A DNA stretch of 64,000 bases from Asanoa hainanensis (GCF_900188485.1 NZ_FZPH01000007.1:310001-374000); one strand, 5' to 3'. Counted from the first letter of the stretch, positions 1 through 9,084 are shown. Notes: generated by a model not told the origin, from the letters alone. Numbers and translations: made by a program.

Positions 1-2072
1 CTGCCCCGCCGCACCCCGCGCAGCAGCAGGCGGGCGCCGCCGGCCGCGATCGCGAGCCGGCCCGGGGGACTGATGAACAGCAGCCAGCCCGCCAGCACCC
101 ACCACCACGACACGGTCGGTGCCCACGGGTACGAGCCGAACATCGCGAGGACGTTGCTGAGCGCGGCCAGCGTCACGACCCAGCGCAGCCCGACCACGCC
201 GAGCAGCGGGACCATCAGCGCGGTCTGGGCGACCCCGGTGCGCCTCGGCGTCGGCGCCACGGTGCGGGTGGCCGCCTGCGCGGCGGTGAAGTCGTCGAGC
301 CGGCGGGCCAGCGCGCGCAGGGTCGGGTGCTGGTAGACGTCGCTGACCGACGCGCCGGGGAAGCGGCCGCGCAGCAGCGTGACGAGCTGGGCGGCGCCCA
401 GGCTGGAGCCGCCGGAGGCGAAGAAGTCGTCGTCCGCACCGCCGGGCGCGACGCCGAGGACCTCGCTCCAGCACTCGGCCAGCCATGCCTCGGTGCCCTC
501 CAGCCGCAGGGCGGTATCGGCGGCCTCCAGCTCCGGCAGCGGCCACGGCAGGGCGGCCCGGTCGACCTTGCCCGAGGTGCGGGTCGGCAGGCCGTCGACG
601 ACGGCGATCAGGGGCACCAGCGCGGCCGGCAGCGCGGCCCGCAGCCGCTCGACCGCGGCGGCCTTGTCGAAGTCGGACGGGGAGGCCGGCACGACGTACC
701 CGACCAGGAGCTGGTTGCCGTGCCTGGTCGTGCGGACCGCGGCGGCCGCGGCGGACACGTCCGGCAGGGCCTGCAGCGCCGCGTCGACCTCGCCGAGCTC
801 GATCCGGCGCCCGCCGAGCTTGACCTGCTCGTCGGACCGGCCGAGGAAGACCAGCCCCTCGGGCTCTGCCCGGACCAGGTCGCCGCTGCGGTACGCGCGC
901 GTCCAGCCCAGCGACGGCATCGGCGCGAACTTCTCCGCGTCCTTGTCGGCGTCCAGGTAGCGGGCCAGCCCGACACCGCCGATCACCAGCTCGCCGATCT
1001 CGCCCATCGCGGCCGGATGCCCCCAGGGGCCTATCACCGCGAGCTCCCAGCCGTCGAGCGGCAGCCCGATGCGCACCGGACCCTCACCGGTCAGCTGCGC
1101 GGCGCAGGCGACGACCGTCGCCTCGGTCGGCCCGTACGTGTTCCACACCTCGCGGCCCTCGACGGCCAGCCGCTCGGCGAGCTCGGGCGGGCAGGCCTCG
1201 CCGCCGAAGATGAGCAGCCGCACGTCGTCGAGCGCCTCGGCCGGCCACAGCGAGGCCAGCGTCGGCACCGTGGACACCACGGTGATGCCCTGCTCGACCA
1301 GCCACGGGCCGAGGTCCATGCCGGTGCGTACCAGCGAGCGCGGGGCGGGCACCAGGCAGGCGCCGTGCCGCCACGCGAGCCACATCTCCTCGCAGGACGC
1401 GTCGAACGCGACTGACAGGCCGGCGAGCACCCGGTCGTCCGGCCCGAGCGGCTCGTCCCGCAGGAAGAGCCGCGCCTCGGCGTCGACGAACGCGGCGGCG
1501 GAGCGGTGGGTGACCGCGACGCCCTTCGGCTTGCCGGTCGAGCCCGAGGTAAAGATGATCCACGCGTCGTCGTCGGGACCGGGGCGGCGGGCCTTGCCGG
1601 TGGGCTCGCGGCGCGGGGTCAGCGAGCGGTCCGGCCCGAGGACGGCGACCACGTCCGCCTCGGCGAACACGAGCTCGGCGCGCTCGTCCGGGTCGTCTGC
1701 GTCCACCGGCACGTACGCGGCGCCGGCGGCCAGCACGGCGAGGATCGAGACGTACAGGTCGACGGTGCCGGACGGGACCCGGATGCCGACGCGGTCGCCG
1801 ACGCCGACGCCGGTGGCGACCAGGCGCTGCCGGAGCTCGCCGATCTCGGCTTCGAGGGCGCGATAGCTGAGCTGGGTCGTGCCGTCGTCGAGGGCGTTCG
1901 CGTACGGGTGGCGCTGGGTGGTTTGGGCGAGAATGTCGAGAAGTGTGCGGGCCGGTGGGGCGTTCTCCGCGTTGTACAGGGCCCACGGCTCGCTGGGCGC
2001 GGCGGGCGGGTCGACGACGAGTGGCTCGACGGGTGCTTCGACCAGGTCGACCTCGGCCACGTACCCGCGCAT
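1..2072 (-). CDS. Pls/PosA-type NRPS: adenylation-PCP-membrane protein (3' part beyond window)
   Basis: The visible part is about 690 residues and the frame stays open through base 1, so the gene is cut by the window. An adenylation domain fills residues 40-510 (TSGSTGKPKG P-loop near 175, NTYGPTEAT, YRSGDL). It is followed by a carrier domain whose GGSSL motif places the phosphopantetheine serine at 557. Hydrophobic segments start around 610. There is no condensation domain. A-PCP followed by a membrane region is the layout of the Pls/PosA family (epsilon-poly-lysine synthetase and relatives), where the membrane part links amino acids. The substrate cannot be told from what is visible. The ATG start at 2072 has a good GGAGGGTGG site. 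No partner gene is visible in the window. Confidence 0.85.
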   Translation of the reverse strand, partial: MRGYVAEVDLVEAPVEPLVVDPPAAPSEPWALYNAENAPPARTLLDILAQTTQRHPYANALDDGTTQLSYRALEAEIGELRQRLVATGVGVGDRVGIRVPSGTVDLYVSILAVLAAGAAYVPVDADDPDERAELVFAEADVVAVLGPDRSLTPRREPTGKARRPGPDDDAWIIFTSGSTGKPKGVAVTHRSAAAFVDAEARLFLRDEPLGPDDRVLAGLSVAFDASCEEMWLAWRHGACLVPAPRSLVRTGMDLGPWLVEQGITVVSTVPTLASLWPAEALDDVRLLIFGGEACPPELAERLAVEGREVWNTYGPTEATVVACAAQLTGEGPVRIGLPLDGWELAVIGPWGHPAAMGEIGELVIGGVGLARYLDADKDAEKFAPMPSLGWTRAYRSGDLVRAEPEGLVFLGRSDEQVKLGGRRIELGEVDAALQALPDVSAAAAAVRTTRHGNQLLVGYVVPASPSDFDKAAAVERLRAALPAALVPLIAVVDGLPTRTSGKVDRAALPWPLPELEAADTALRLEGTEAWLAECWSEVLGVAPGGADDDFFASGGSSLGAAQLVTLLRGRFPGASVSDVYQHPTLRALARRLDDFTAAQAATRTVAPTPRRTGVAQTALMVPLLGVVGLRWVVTLAALSNVLAMFGSYPWAPTVSWWWVLAGWLLFISPPGRLAIAAGGARLLLRGVRRG

Positions 2073-2173
2073 GCTCCACCCTCCGCTGAACCGACCGAGA
2101 AGCTTAACGCGGGAGTGAACGCTTCCTGTCCCGTTGTAGCCGATCCGGTGGTTGGTATCACAGAGGTGGAATT

Positions 2174-2205
2174 GTCCCGGGACGATCGAACGACCGCCCC
2201 GGGAC
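2174..2205 (-). terminator. Hairpin downstream of chitinase
   Basis: An 8-bp perfect stem (GTCCCGGG / CCCGGGAC) with a 16-nt loop lies just after the chitinase stop. There is no U-tract, as is usual in actinobacteria. Confidence 0.45.
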
Positions 2206-2222
2206 GCTTCCTGGCAGGGGTC

Positions 2223-3302
2223 TCAGCAGTAGAGGTTGTTACCGGCGGCGACACCGAGGATGCCGACGAACTGCTGGTAGCGGGTGACGCGGCTCTGCAC
2301 CTGGGCGGGGTTGCCGCCGTTGCACTCGATCGAGCCGTTGATGCTGCGGATCGTCTGGCCGAAGCCGGCGCCGTTGACCATGGCGTTGTGCGCGGTCATC
2401 GTGCCGGGGCCGTTCTGGGTCATCCAGTACCAGATGCCGGTCTTCCAGGCGACCGCCGCGTCGTTCTGCACCAGCCAGGGGTTGGTCAGCAGCGGCAGCC
2501 CGAGGGCGTTGCCGGCGGCGTTGTAGTTGAAGTTCCAGCTGAGCTGGATCGGCCCGCGGCCGTAGTAGGCGGCCTGTCCGGCGGGGCAGCCGTACGACTG
2601 GCTCGGGTCGCAGTAGTGCGGGTAGTTCGCGGTGTTCTGCTCGACGATGTAGACGAGCCCGCCGGTCTCGTGGTGCACGTTGGCGAGGAAGGCCGCGGCC
2701 TCCTGGCGCTGGACGGTGGTGCTGCCGGTCCTGGCGAACGCGGGGTACGCGCTGAGCGCGGCGACCAGCCCGGAGTACGTGTAGAACGAGTTCCGGCCCG
2801 GGAACATCTGGTTGAACTGCGCCTCGCTGACCACGAATCCGCCCGTCGGTGGTGGGTTGGTCGGGCCGCCACCGCCGCACGTGTAGGGCTCCCAGTACCA
2901 GGTGCTGATGATCGGGTCGTAGCCCGGGTTGTCGTGCTCGGCGATGTAGTAGAGACCGTTGGTGTAGCGGACGATCGCGCCGGTGGCGTAGAAGGTGCCG
3001 GCGGCCCAGTTCGGGTAGTTGCAGCTGCCGCCGGGGTTGCCCGGGTTGCCGCCACCGCCGTCACAGGCGCCGAGGTCCTGCCACACGCCGGTGGTGCCGG
3101 GCGGGGCCTCGCCCTGCGTCCACCACTTCGCCTGGTAGTTGCGACCGTTGCGAGAGGCCTGGTTGCCGCCCCAGTAGACGGTCGAGGCCTGCCACGCGGC
3201 CGAGCAGGCGGCGGCCGACGCCGCGGTCGCGGGGATGATCGCGACCACTCCGCCGGCGACGACCATGGCCAGAGCCATGAGAACGGCACGCAGTCTCGAC
3301 AT
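2223..3302 (-). CDS. Secreted GH19 chitinase with two CBM5/12 chitin-binding domains
   Basis: 359 residues. It has a signal peptide (about 1-31), two short Trp-rich CBM5/12 modules (about 32-75 and 90-130) separated by Gly/Asn/Pro linkers, and a GH19 catalytic domain from about 145 to the end. The catalytic glutamate is in HHETGG (E212), and the conserved GRGPIQLSWNFNY block follows. It should hydrolyse beta-1,4-GlcNAc links in chitin outside the cell. The ATG at 3302 is preceded by AAAGGAG at good spacing; longer upstream frames have no support. It is monocistronic: a hairpin follows, and an inverted-repeat motif lies 80 bases upstream of the start. Confidence 0.95.
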   Translation of the reverse strand: MSRLRAVLMALAMVVAGGVVAIIPATAASAAACSAAWQASTVYWGGNQASRNGRNYQAKWWTQGEAPPGTTGVWQDLGACDGGGGNPGNPGGSCNYPNWAAGTFYATGAIVRYTNGLYYIAEHDNPGYDPIISTWYWEPYTCGGGGPTNPPPTGGFVVSEAQFNQMFPGRNSFYTYSGLVAALSAYPAFARTGSTTVQRQEAAAFLANVHHETGGLVYIVEQNTANYPHYCDPSQSYGCPAGQAAYYGRGPIQLSWNFNYNAAGNALGLPLLTNPWLVQNDAAVAWKTGIWYWMTQNGPGTMTAHNAMVNGAGFGQTIRSINGSIECNGGNPAQVQSRVTRYQQFVGILGVAAGNNLYC

Positions 3303-3382
3303 GCGATCACTCCTTTCTGGAGGATGCCCCTGCATGCGGAACAGGAGCCACGGATCGATGTCCGTGACTGTAGCACTGTTCG

Positions 3383-3395
3383 TAAAGTTTCCTAA
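3383..3395. promoter_or_regulatory. Imperfect inverted repeat upstream of chitinase
   Basis: On the minus strand it reads TTAGGAAACTTTA. The core GGAAA-N-TTT recurs at 49605-49614, upstream of the xylan operon. It may be a shared site for secreted polysaccharide hydrolases. It overlaps the stop codon of the upstream STAS-GAF gene. Confidence 0.35.
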
Positions 3396-4348
3396 TAGTT
3401 GACGACGACCCGCATTGCTGCCGACGCCGCGAGGGCCACGTCCGACCGGCTCGCGCGCTCTGCCGACGGGCGCGCGTAGTGGAACGAGAGCACCCCGATC
3501 GGAGCACCGGACGGACCGGCCAGCGGGTACGAGTACACGGACCTCGTGCCGGCGTCCCGCAGCGCGGCCAGGCTCCCGCGTCCGGCGAAGATCGGATGGC
3601 GGGTGACGTCGTCGATCTCGATCGGGCGGTTGAGCCTCAGGGCTGCCGCGCACGCCGTCGGGTCGTCGACGTCGACCTGGGCGAAGAAGTCGAGGAAGGC
3701 GCGGCCGAACCCGTGGTGCCCGACGATGTGCAGGCTGCCGTCGCCGGGCTCGACCCGCTGCACGTCCACCGCGGTGGCACCGGTGCTCGTCAGCGCCGCC
3801 TCCAGCACGGCCCCGATGAGCAGGGGGCGATCCGCGGTCGCGAGGAAGTCGACATCCGTCAGCGCGCTGACGCCGGGGTCGAGGCCCAGGCTCAGCGCGC
3901 GGCGGTCGTCCGGCGGCTCGACCCGGCGACGCGTGCCCGCCGGTGCCCGCAGCGTCGGGAGGTGTGGGCCGGCCCGGCGTATCCCGGGCAGCGGCACGAC
4001 CGCGTCGCCGGTCAGCAACGCCAACGTGCCGGTCGCGTCGAGGACCCGTCCGATGACCCCGTGCACACCCGTCAACCGCAGCTGGCGTCCCTCGTGGGCC
4101 GCCACCCAGAATCCGCCGACCAGCACGCTGACGGCGCGAGCGTCCAGGAAGGTGGCCGCCGTGAGGTCGACCACGACGACCGGGGTGGGCTTCGCCAGCG
4201 CGGTCCGGATGGCCGCGAGCAGGGCCGTCTCCGCCGCGATGTCCGCGTCGCCGACGACCGTGACGACACCGTCGTCAGTGCAGGTGATCTCGACGGTCGC
4301 GGTCCGCCAGACGTGCGGACGCGGTGCACCCTCGCGCGGCGAAGCCAT
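3392..4348 (-). CDS. STAS-GAF regulator lacking the phosphorylatable serine
   Basis: 318 residues. An N-terminal STAS domain (about 15-125) resembles RsbV/SpoIIAA anti-anti-sigma proteins, and a C-terminal GAF-like sensor domain spans about 150-318. In the STAS phosphorylation loop the usual D-S-x-G is FLDARAV, with alanine at residue 70 where serine is phosphorylated in active antagonists. It may therefore bind an anti-sigma kinase without being switched off by it, or be purely structural. It is followed by the chitinase gene and preceded by two more partner-switching genes on the same strand, which suggests a shared signalling pathway. The ATG at 4348 is accepted without a strong ribosome site. 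Confidence 0.8.
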   Translation of the reverse strand: MASPREGAPRPHVWRTATVEITCTDDGVVTVVGDADIAAETALLAAIRTALAKPTPVVVVDLTAATFLDARAVSVLVGGFWVAAHEGRQLRLTGVHGVIGRVLDATGTLALLTGDAVVPLPGIRRAGPHLPTLRAPAGTRRRVEPPDDRRALSLGLDPGVSALTDVDFLATADRPLLIGAVLEAALTSTGATAVDVQRVEPGDGSLHIVGHHGFGRAFLDFFAQVDVDDPTACAAALRLNRPIEIDDVTRHPIFAGRGSLAALRDAGTRSVYSYPLAGPSGAPIGVLSFHYARPSAERASRSDVALAASAAMRVVVNY

Positions 4349-4413
4349 GGGCGACTCCCAATGTCAGGACCGCGACCATCCTAACTAGCCGCCACGCCGA
4401 GCGGCTTCGCCCT

Positions 4414-6360
4414 TCACTCGTCAGGGTCGGCGGTCAGGTGGGGGAGCCGCACGGTTTCCATGATCAGGTGGGCGGTGCTGCCGGGCGGCGCGTAGAGGCG
4501 CAGGTTCGCCCGGTTCGCGGCGCTGAGGGCGGCGACCCGATGGAGCGCGGCCACACCGATGCTGGCCAGGAGCGTCACGCCGGTCAGGTCCACGGTGAGG
4601 CTCCGCGTGCCGGAGGCGGTCGCGGTGACGAGCTGGACCTCGAACGCGGGTGCGGACTCGGCGTCGACGGCCCCGTCGACCCGGATGCGGGGTCCGTCGG
4701 CCCAGGGCTGTTCGAGCATCAACAGGGGGTCGGCGTCCGGGCGCGGGATCAGCTGGTAGTCGGTCACCATGCGCGCCGGCCTGGAGAGCCGATGGCGTAC
4801 GGTCGCCCGCGTTCCGTGCTCGTCGTGGTCGATCACCACGGTGTCGGCCAGGTTCGTGGCCAGCGTCAGGCCGAGCCCGCGCCCCGGCGACGGCTCGTGG
4901 TCACGCCACCGGCCGTGGTCGCGGACCTTGGCGGTGACCCGACCGTCGCGGTGCAGGGTGGCGTTGATCGTTACCTGTGGCGGCCCGGTGCTGTCGACAT
5001 AGGCGTGCTCGAGGGCGTTCGCGGCCAGCTCGTTGACGGCGTGCAGCAGCACCGAGACGTCGTCGTCGGACGCTCCGGCCGCGCCGAGCCACGCCGCGAG
5101 CTCGTGCCGGACGGTGGCCAGCACCCCCGAGGTGAGGCCGGTCGTCAGCGCGAAGTCCGGTGGTGGCTCGACCAGCTGCGCGACCAGCAGCGTGATGTCG
5201 TCCGCGTGTCCGGTCGCGCGGGTCAGCAGTTCCAGGCTCTGGGTGCAGACCCGCTCGGCGGCCGTGCCGGCGTCACCGCGCAGCGCCCGGTCGGCGGCCA
5301 CGTTGGTGGCGACCTGGGCGAGCTCGACGGTCGACTGGGCCACCGTCCGGCCTGGACGTTCGAGGATCCCGTCGGTGTAGAGCACGACCATGTCACCGGG
5401 TGCGAGGCGGTCGCGGCGGATCGCCACGGGCTCCTGGTCCGGGTCGATGCCCAACGGCCCGGCCCCGGAGGCCGGCAGGTAGCGCCCGTCGCCGTCGCGG
5501 GGCAGGACCAGCGGTGGTGGGTGCCCGGCCGTGCAGTAGCCGAGCTCGCCGCTGGCCGGGTCGAGGACGGCGACGCACATCGTGGCGGCGAGCGCGCCGG
5601 GCACCCGGGCCGCCATGCGGTCGGTGGCCGCGACGGCCGCGGCGATGTCACCGGTGGCGGCGAGCCGTTCCTGGATGAGGATGCGCAGCTGCCCCATCAC
5701 GGCCGACGCCGTCACGCCGTGCCCGACCACGTCGCCGGCGACGAGCCCGAGCCGACCGTCGGGCAGTGCGATGGCGTCGAACCAGTCGCCGCCGGCGGCC
5801 GTGTCGACGTCGGCGAGCAGGTAGCTCGCGGCCACCTGCACCCGTGGCAACACGGGCACGCCGGAGGGCAGCAGCTCGACCTGCAACGCGTGGATGACGT
5901 CGCGGGCCTGCGCGTACCGCTGCTCCGCCTCGACCGCGCGTTGCTGTGCCGCCCGCCGCGCGCGCACCTGCTCCGTCTGGTCGACCATCTCGACGATCAG
6001 CATCGCCACCTCGCCGTCGGGGGAGCGGTGCGGCCGCACGCTCACGTCGAGGAAGATCTCCACCCGGTCGGGTCGGTCGATCTGCACCCGCAGGTCTTTC
6101 AGGAACGCCGGCTCCGCGGTGGCGCGTACGTCGTCGAGAATGTCGAACACGTGCTGTCCGAGGGCTTCGGGAAACACCTGCCGGATCGGCATGCCGATCA
6201 TCTCGGAACGCCCGGTGTACGCGCGGTAGGCGGCCGTGGCGGCGACGACCGTCAGCTCCGGGCCGGCCAACGCGACCACCATCGGCTGCTGGGCGTCGAA
6301 GACGGTCCGCACAGCCTCCGCGTCGCCGACCGTTCGCGACACCGGGTCACCATCGGGCAT
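4414..6360 (-). CDS. PAS-PP2C(SpoIIE)-HATPase-STAS partner-switching fusion
   Basis: 648 residues. The order is a PAS domain (about 15-125), a short linker helix, a SpoIIE/RsbU-type PP2C phosphatase (about 165-390, with GDWFD and GDVVGHG metal motifs), an RsbW-like histidine-kinase ATPase (about 400-530, N-box NELAANALEHAY) and a C-terminal STAS domain (about 550-640). The last has LLASIG, keeping the serine but not the preceding aspartate. All three roles of a partner switch (phosphatase, kinase, antagonist) sit in one chain. It presumably converts a signal at the PAS domain into release of a sigma factor encoded elsewhere; none is next to it. It lies 43 bases downstream of the single STAS gene, likely in one transcript. 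Confidence 0.9.
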   Translation of the reverse strand: MPDGDPVSRTVGDAEAVRTVFDAQQPMVVALAGPELTVVAATAAYRAYTGRSEMIGMPIRQVFPEALGQHVFDILDDVRATAEPAFLKDLRVQIDRPDRVEIFLDVSVRPHRSPDGEVAMLIVEMVDQTEQVRARRAAQQRAVEAEQRYAQARDVIHALQVELLPSGVPVLPRVQVAASYLLADVDTAAGGDWFDAIALPDGRLGLVAGDVVGHGVTASAVMGQLRILIQERLAATGDIAAAVAATDRMAARVPGALAATMCVAVLDPASGELGYCTAGHPPPLVLPRDGDGRYLPASGAGPLGIDPDQEPVAIRRDRLAPGDMVVLYTDGILERPGRTVAQSTVELAQVATNVAADRALRGDAGTAAERVCTQSLELLTRATGHADDITLLVAQLVEPPPDFALTTGLTSGVLATVRHELAAWLGAAGASDDDVSVLLHAVNELAANALEHAYVDSTGPPQVTINATLHRDGRVTAKVRDHGRWRDHEPSPGRGLGLTLATNLADTVVIDHDEHGTRATVRHRLSRPARMVTDYQLIPRPDADPLLMLEQPWADGPRIRVDGAVDAESAPAFEVQLVTATASGTRSLTVDLTGVTLLASIGVAALHRVAALSAANRANLRLYAPPGSTAHLIMETVRLPHLTADPDE

Positions 6361-6403
6361 GTATTCGGCCTCCGCGACGAACCTACCCGCATCGCGGGGC
6401 GGG

Positions 6404-6799
6404 CTACCCCGCTTTCTGCGGCCGGTCGTCGCGCGACACCCGTCCGTGCTCCGTCGTCAGCAGCGTGAACACGGCCATGACCTCGAGCACCCGGCGTACG
6501 ACCGGCTGGACGTTCGTGACGACCAACGAGGTGCCGCATTCCTCGGCGCGATGGTGGCCGGCGAGCAACACCCTGATCCCGGTCGAGTCGAGGAACGGCA
6601 CCCCGGCCAGGTCCGCGACGACGACGGACACCCCGGGCCGCGCGACCCCGTCCTGGAGCGCGCCGTCGAGCTGCCAGGCGCTGTCGATGTCGACCTCACC
6701 GGCGACGGCCACGGTCAAGGTGTCCTGGTCCAGATACCGCTCGATGAAAAGCTCGAGCACCTCGTGCGATCCGCTGGTCATGACAAAACTGCCGATCAT
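6404..6799 (-). CDS. STAS-domain anti-sigma factor antagonist
   Basis: 131 residues, a single RsbV-like STAS domain. It keeps the canonical phosphorylation motif FLDSTG with serine at about residue 72, so it should be switched by a kinase/phosphatase pair such as the fusion protein 43 bases downstream. The ATG at 6799 gives the full-length domain plus a short N-terminal tail; an internal ATG at 6781 is also possible because neither has a strong ribosome site. Upstream, a hairpin separates it from the exporter gene. Confidence 0.88.
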   Translation of the reverse strand: MIGSFVMTSGSHEVLELFIERYLDQDTLTVAVAGEVDIDSAWQLDGALQDGVARPGVSVVVADLAGVPFLDSTGIRVLLAGHHRAEECGTSLVVTNVQPVVRRVLEVMAVFTLLTTEHGRVSRDDRPQKAG

Positions 6800-6849
6800 G
6801 GGACGTTCACCCGATTGATAGCGCTGGAGTGTGCCCCACGCACGCGGCC

Positions 6850-6886
6850 GTGGACATCCACCGGTACGACACCGGTGGATGTCCAC
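6850..6886 (-). terminator. Strong hairpin after the MFS exporter gene
   Basis: A 16-bp perfect stem with a 5-nt loop (ACGAC) lies directly after the stop of the exporter gene. No U-tract follows. Confidence 0.7.
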
Positions 6887-6894
6887 ACAGCCGC

Positions 6895-8352
6895 TTACTT
6901 GTTGTGGATCAGGTGTAGCTCCGCGGGCTCCGGCGGGAGGTCCTCGACCCCGGCGGCGACGGCCTGGTCGTGGCGGCGGCGCGCCGACGGCAGGGCCAGC
7001 GAGGCCAGGACCGCGACGAAGCCGGCGCCGGCGCAGACCCAGAAGCCGTAGGTGAACGCGTCGTCGGTGGGCAGGCCCTGCGGAGTGCTGTGCGACGTGA
7101 TGACCGCCGCGACGACGGCCGTGCCGATGCTGCTGCCGATGGTCCGCGCGATCGTGTTGACGCTGGTCGCCTCGCCGGTCTGGGTGGCGGGAACGCTCTC
7201 GATGATGGCGTTGGACATCGCCGCGAACGCCAGGCCGATGCCGGCGCCGGTGAGGATGCCCGAGGCCAGCATCTGCCAGATGGCGCCGTGGCCGACGGCC
7301 GGCAGCGCGAACGAGACGACGACCAGGACGACGCCGAGGAACATCGGGACCTTCGGGCCGAAGCGGCGGTCCAGCAGGCCGGCGATGGGGCCGAAGACCA
7401 CCATCGTGGCCACGGTGGGCAGCAGGAACAGGCCCGACTGGGTGACGGACTTGCCGAAGCCGTAGCCGGTGGCCGCTGGAAGCTGCAGCAGCGTGGGGAT
7501 GAGCAGGAACGTTCCGAACATCGCGAAGCCGAGGCCCAGGGCCACCACGTCGGTCGCCCAGACGCCGCGCAACTTCATCAGGCGCATGTCGACGAGGGGC
7601 TCGCGTACCTTCCGCTCGACGAGGACGAACGCGACCAGGGCGACCAGGCCCACGACGAAGAGGACGACGGTCGAGGCCGCACCCCAGCCCCAGCTCTGGC
7701 CCTTGCTGATCGCCAGCAGCAGCGCCACGAGGGCCACGGAGAGGATCCCGGCGCCGAGGACGTCGAGGCGCCCGGGTGTGCGTACCCGCGACTCCTGGAT
7801 GCCGAAGATCGCGCCGGCCAGGGCGACCGCCACGACGACCAGCGGCAGCCAGAACAGCCAGTGCCAGGAGAGGTGCTGGACGATCGGCCCGGCGGCGACG
7901 ATGCCGACGCCGGCGCCCACGCCGAAGATCGCCGACAGCAGCCCGACGGTCACGCCGACCTTCTCGCGCGGAAGCTCGTCGCGGACGATGCCGATCGACA
8001 GGGGCAGGATCGCACCGGCCGCGCCCTGCAGCGCCCGGGCCACGATCAGCACCATCAGGTTCGGGGCGATCGCGGCGAGCAGGGTGCCGACCAGCAGGGT
8101 CGCGAGGACGCCGATGAGCACCCGGCGCTTGCCGACCATGTCGCCGAGCCGGCCGAGGATGGGCGTGAGGACCGAGGCGGAGAGCAGGTACGCGGTCAGG
8201 ATCCAGCTCACGTCCGCGGTGGAGGCGCCCAGGTCGCGCCCGATGGTCGACAGCGCGGGCGCGACGAGCGACTGCAGCACGGCGAACGCCAGCCCGCCCA
8301 GCGACAGGTACAACACGAGCAGGGTGGAGTTGGCGCGGCGAGGCTCGGACAT
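6895..8352 (-). CDS. DHA2-family (14 TM) MFS drug exporter
   Basis: 485 residues, highly hydrophobic, with about 14 membrane segments and the MFS motif LGDMVGKRR between TM2 and TM3. TM5 carries a glycine-rich antiporter motif near FGVGAGVGIV. It resembles the EmrB/QacA proton-driven multidrug exporters of the cytoplasmic membrane. It is divergent from a TetR gene, and a long symmetric operator lies between the two starts, so it is very likely repressed by that TetR and induced by its substrate. The ATG at 8352 sits after an AGGGGAGCCC ribosome site. The substrate is unknown. Confidence 0.93.
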   Translation of the reverse strand: MSEPRRANSTLLVLYLSLGGLAFAVLQSLVAPALSTIGRDLGASTADVSWILTAYLLSASVLTPILGRLGDMVGKRRVLIGVLATLLVGTLLAAIAPNLMVLIVARALQGAAGAILPLSIGIVRDELPREKVGVTVGLLSAIFGVGAGVGIVAAGPIVQHLSWHWLFWLPLVVVAVALAGAIFGIQESRVRTPGRLDVLGAGILSVALVALLLAISKGQSWGWGAASTVVLFVVGLVALVAFVLVERKVREPLVDMRLMKLRGVWATDVVALGLGFAMFGTFLLIPTLLQLPAATGYGFGKSVTQSGLFLLPTVATMVVFGPIAGLLDRRFGPKVPMFLGVVLVVVSFALPAVGHGAIWQMLASGILTGAGIGLAFAAMSNAIIESVPATQTGEATSVNTIARTIGSSIGTAVVAAVITSHSTPQGLPTDDAFTYGFWVCAGAGFVAVLASLALPSARRRHDQAVAAGVEDLPPEPAELHLIHNK

Positions 8353-8362
8353 GGGCTCCCCT

Positions 8363-8424
8363 TGTAAACAACTGCTGACTTACCAGTATGTGCACGTCAG
8401 ACCGCAAGTCAACGATGGTTTACA
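8363..8424. promoter_or_regulatory. 62-bp two-part dyad, likely TetR operator
   Basis: TGTAAAC-N6-TGACTT is mirrored by AAGTCA-N6-GTTTACA with identical internal spacing around a centre at 8393/8394. The left half is itself a GTAA-N12-TTAC palindrome. It covers the divergent promoter space of the TetR and exporter genes. Confidence 0.75.
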
Positions 8425-8454
8425 TCACATCGGCGCGGTCGCTAGGCTGATCGG

Positions 8455-9027
8455 ATGACCGCCGTACCGCGCCGCCGTGACGCGGCCGCCACCCGGCGGC
8501 TGCTGCTCGAAGCCGCCCGCCGCCGCTTCGCCCGCAACGGCTACGCGGCCACGACGGTCCGCGACATCGCCGACGAGGCGGGCGTGAACGTGGCCTTGAT
8601 CAACCGCTATTTCGCGTCGAAGGAGGGCTTGTTCGAGGCCTGCCTGCGCGGCGTGGGCACCGAGCTCGGGGACGCGGTCGAGGGCGTCGACCAGGTGCCG
8701 CGGATCATCGCCCGGCAGCTTTCGGGCCAGCACACGCGCGAACACCCCAACCAGTTGTTGCTGCTGTTGCGGTCGTCGGGCGACACCCGGGCGGAGGAGA
8801 TCAGGCTCGGCATCCTGCGCACGTTCGCCGAACGCCTGGCGGCCGCGGGCGGCTGCCCGGATGCCGACGACGCGTGCGTGCTGCGCGCCCAGGTCCTGCT
8901 GTCGGCCGCGCTGGGCCTGGCCCTGCTGCGCTCGACGACCACGATGGAGCCCCTGGGCTCCGCGGACGAGAACGCCCTGCTGCCTCCACTGCAGGACCTC
9001 TTCGACGCCCTACTACCGGGCCGCTGA
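8455..9027 (+). CDS. TetR-family repressor of the adjacent exporter
   Basis: 190 residues. An N-terminal TetR helix-turn-helix occupies about residues 10-58 (RRFARNGYAATTVRDIADEA, then VNVALINRYFASKEGLF), followed by an all-helical ligand domain. It is divergent from the DHA2 exporter with a large dyad between them, which is the usual local repressor/exporter arrangement. The ATG at 8455 begins ten residues before the DNA-binding fold. The inducer is unknown. Confidence 0.93.
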   Translation: MTAVPRRRDAAATRRLLLEAARRRFARNGYAATTVRDIADEAGVNVALINRYFASKEGLFEACLRGVGTELGDAVEGVDQVPRIIARQLSGQHTREHPNQLLLLLRSSGDTRAEEIRLGILRTFAERLAAAGGCPDADDACVLRAQVLLSAALGLALLRSTTTMEPLGSADENALLPPLQDLFDALLPGR

Positions 9028-9084
9028 TTTAGCGCCACCGCGTTCTGGGTATGTCCACCATCGCCGGAAAGGTGGTGGTCCGTG

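Noticed and set aside
4360-4412. Short hairpin between the STAS-GAF and the PAS-PP2C gene
   Set aside because: Only a 6-bp stem with an 8-nt loop, too weak to call as a terminator.
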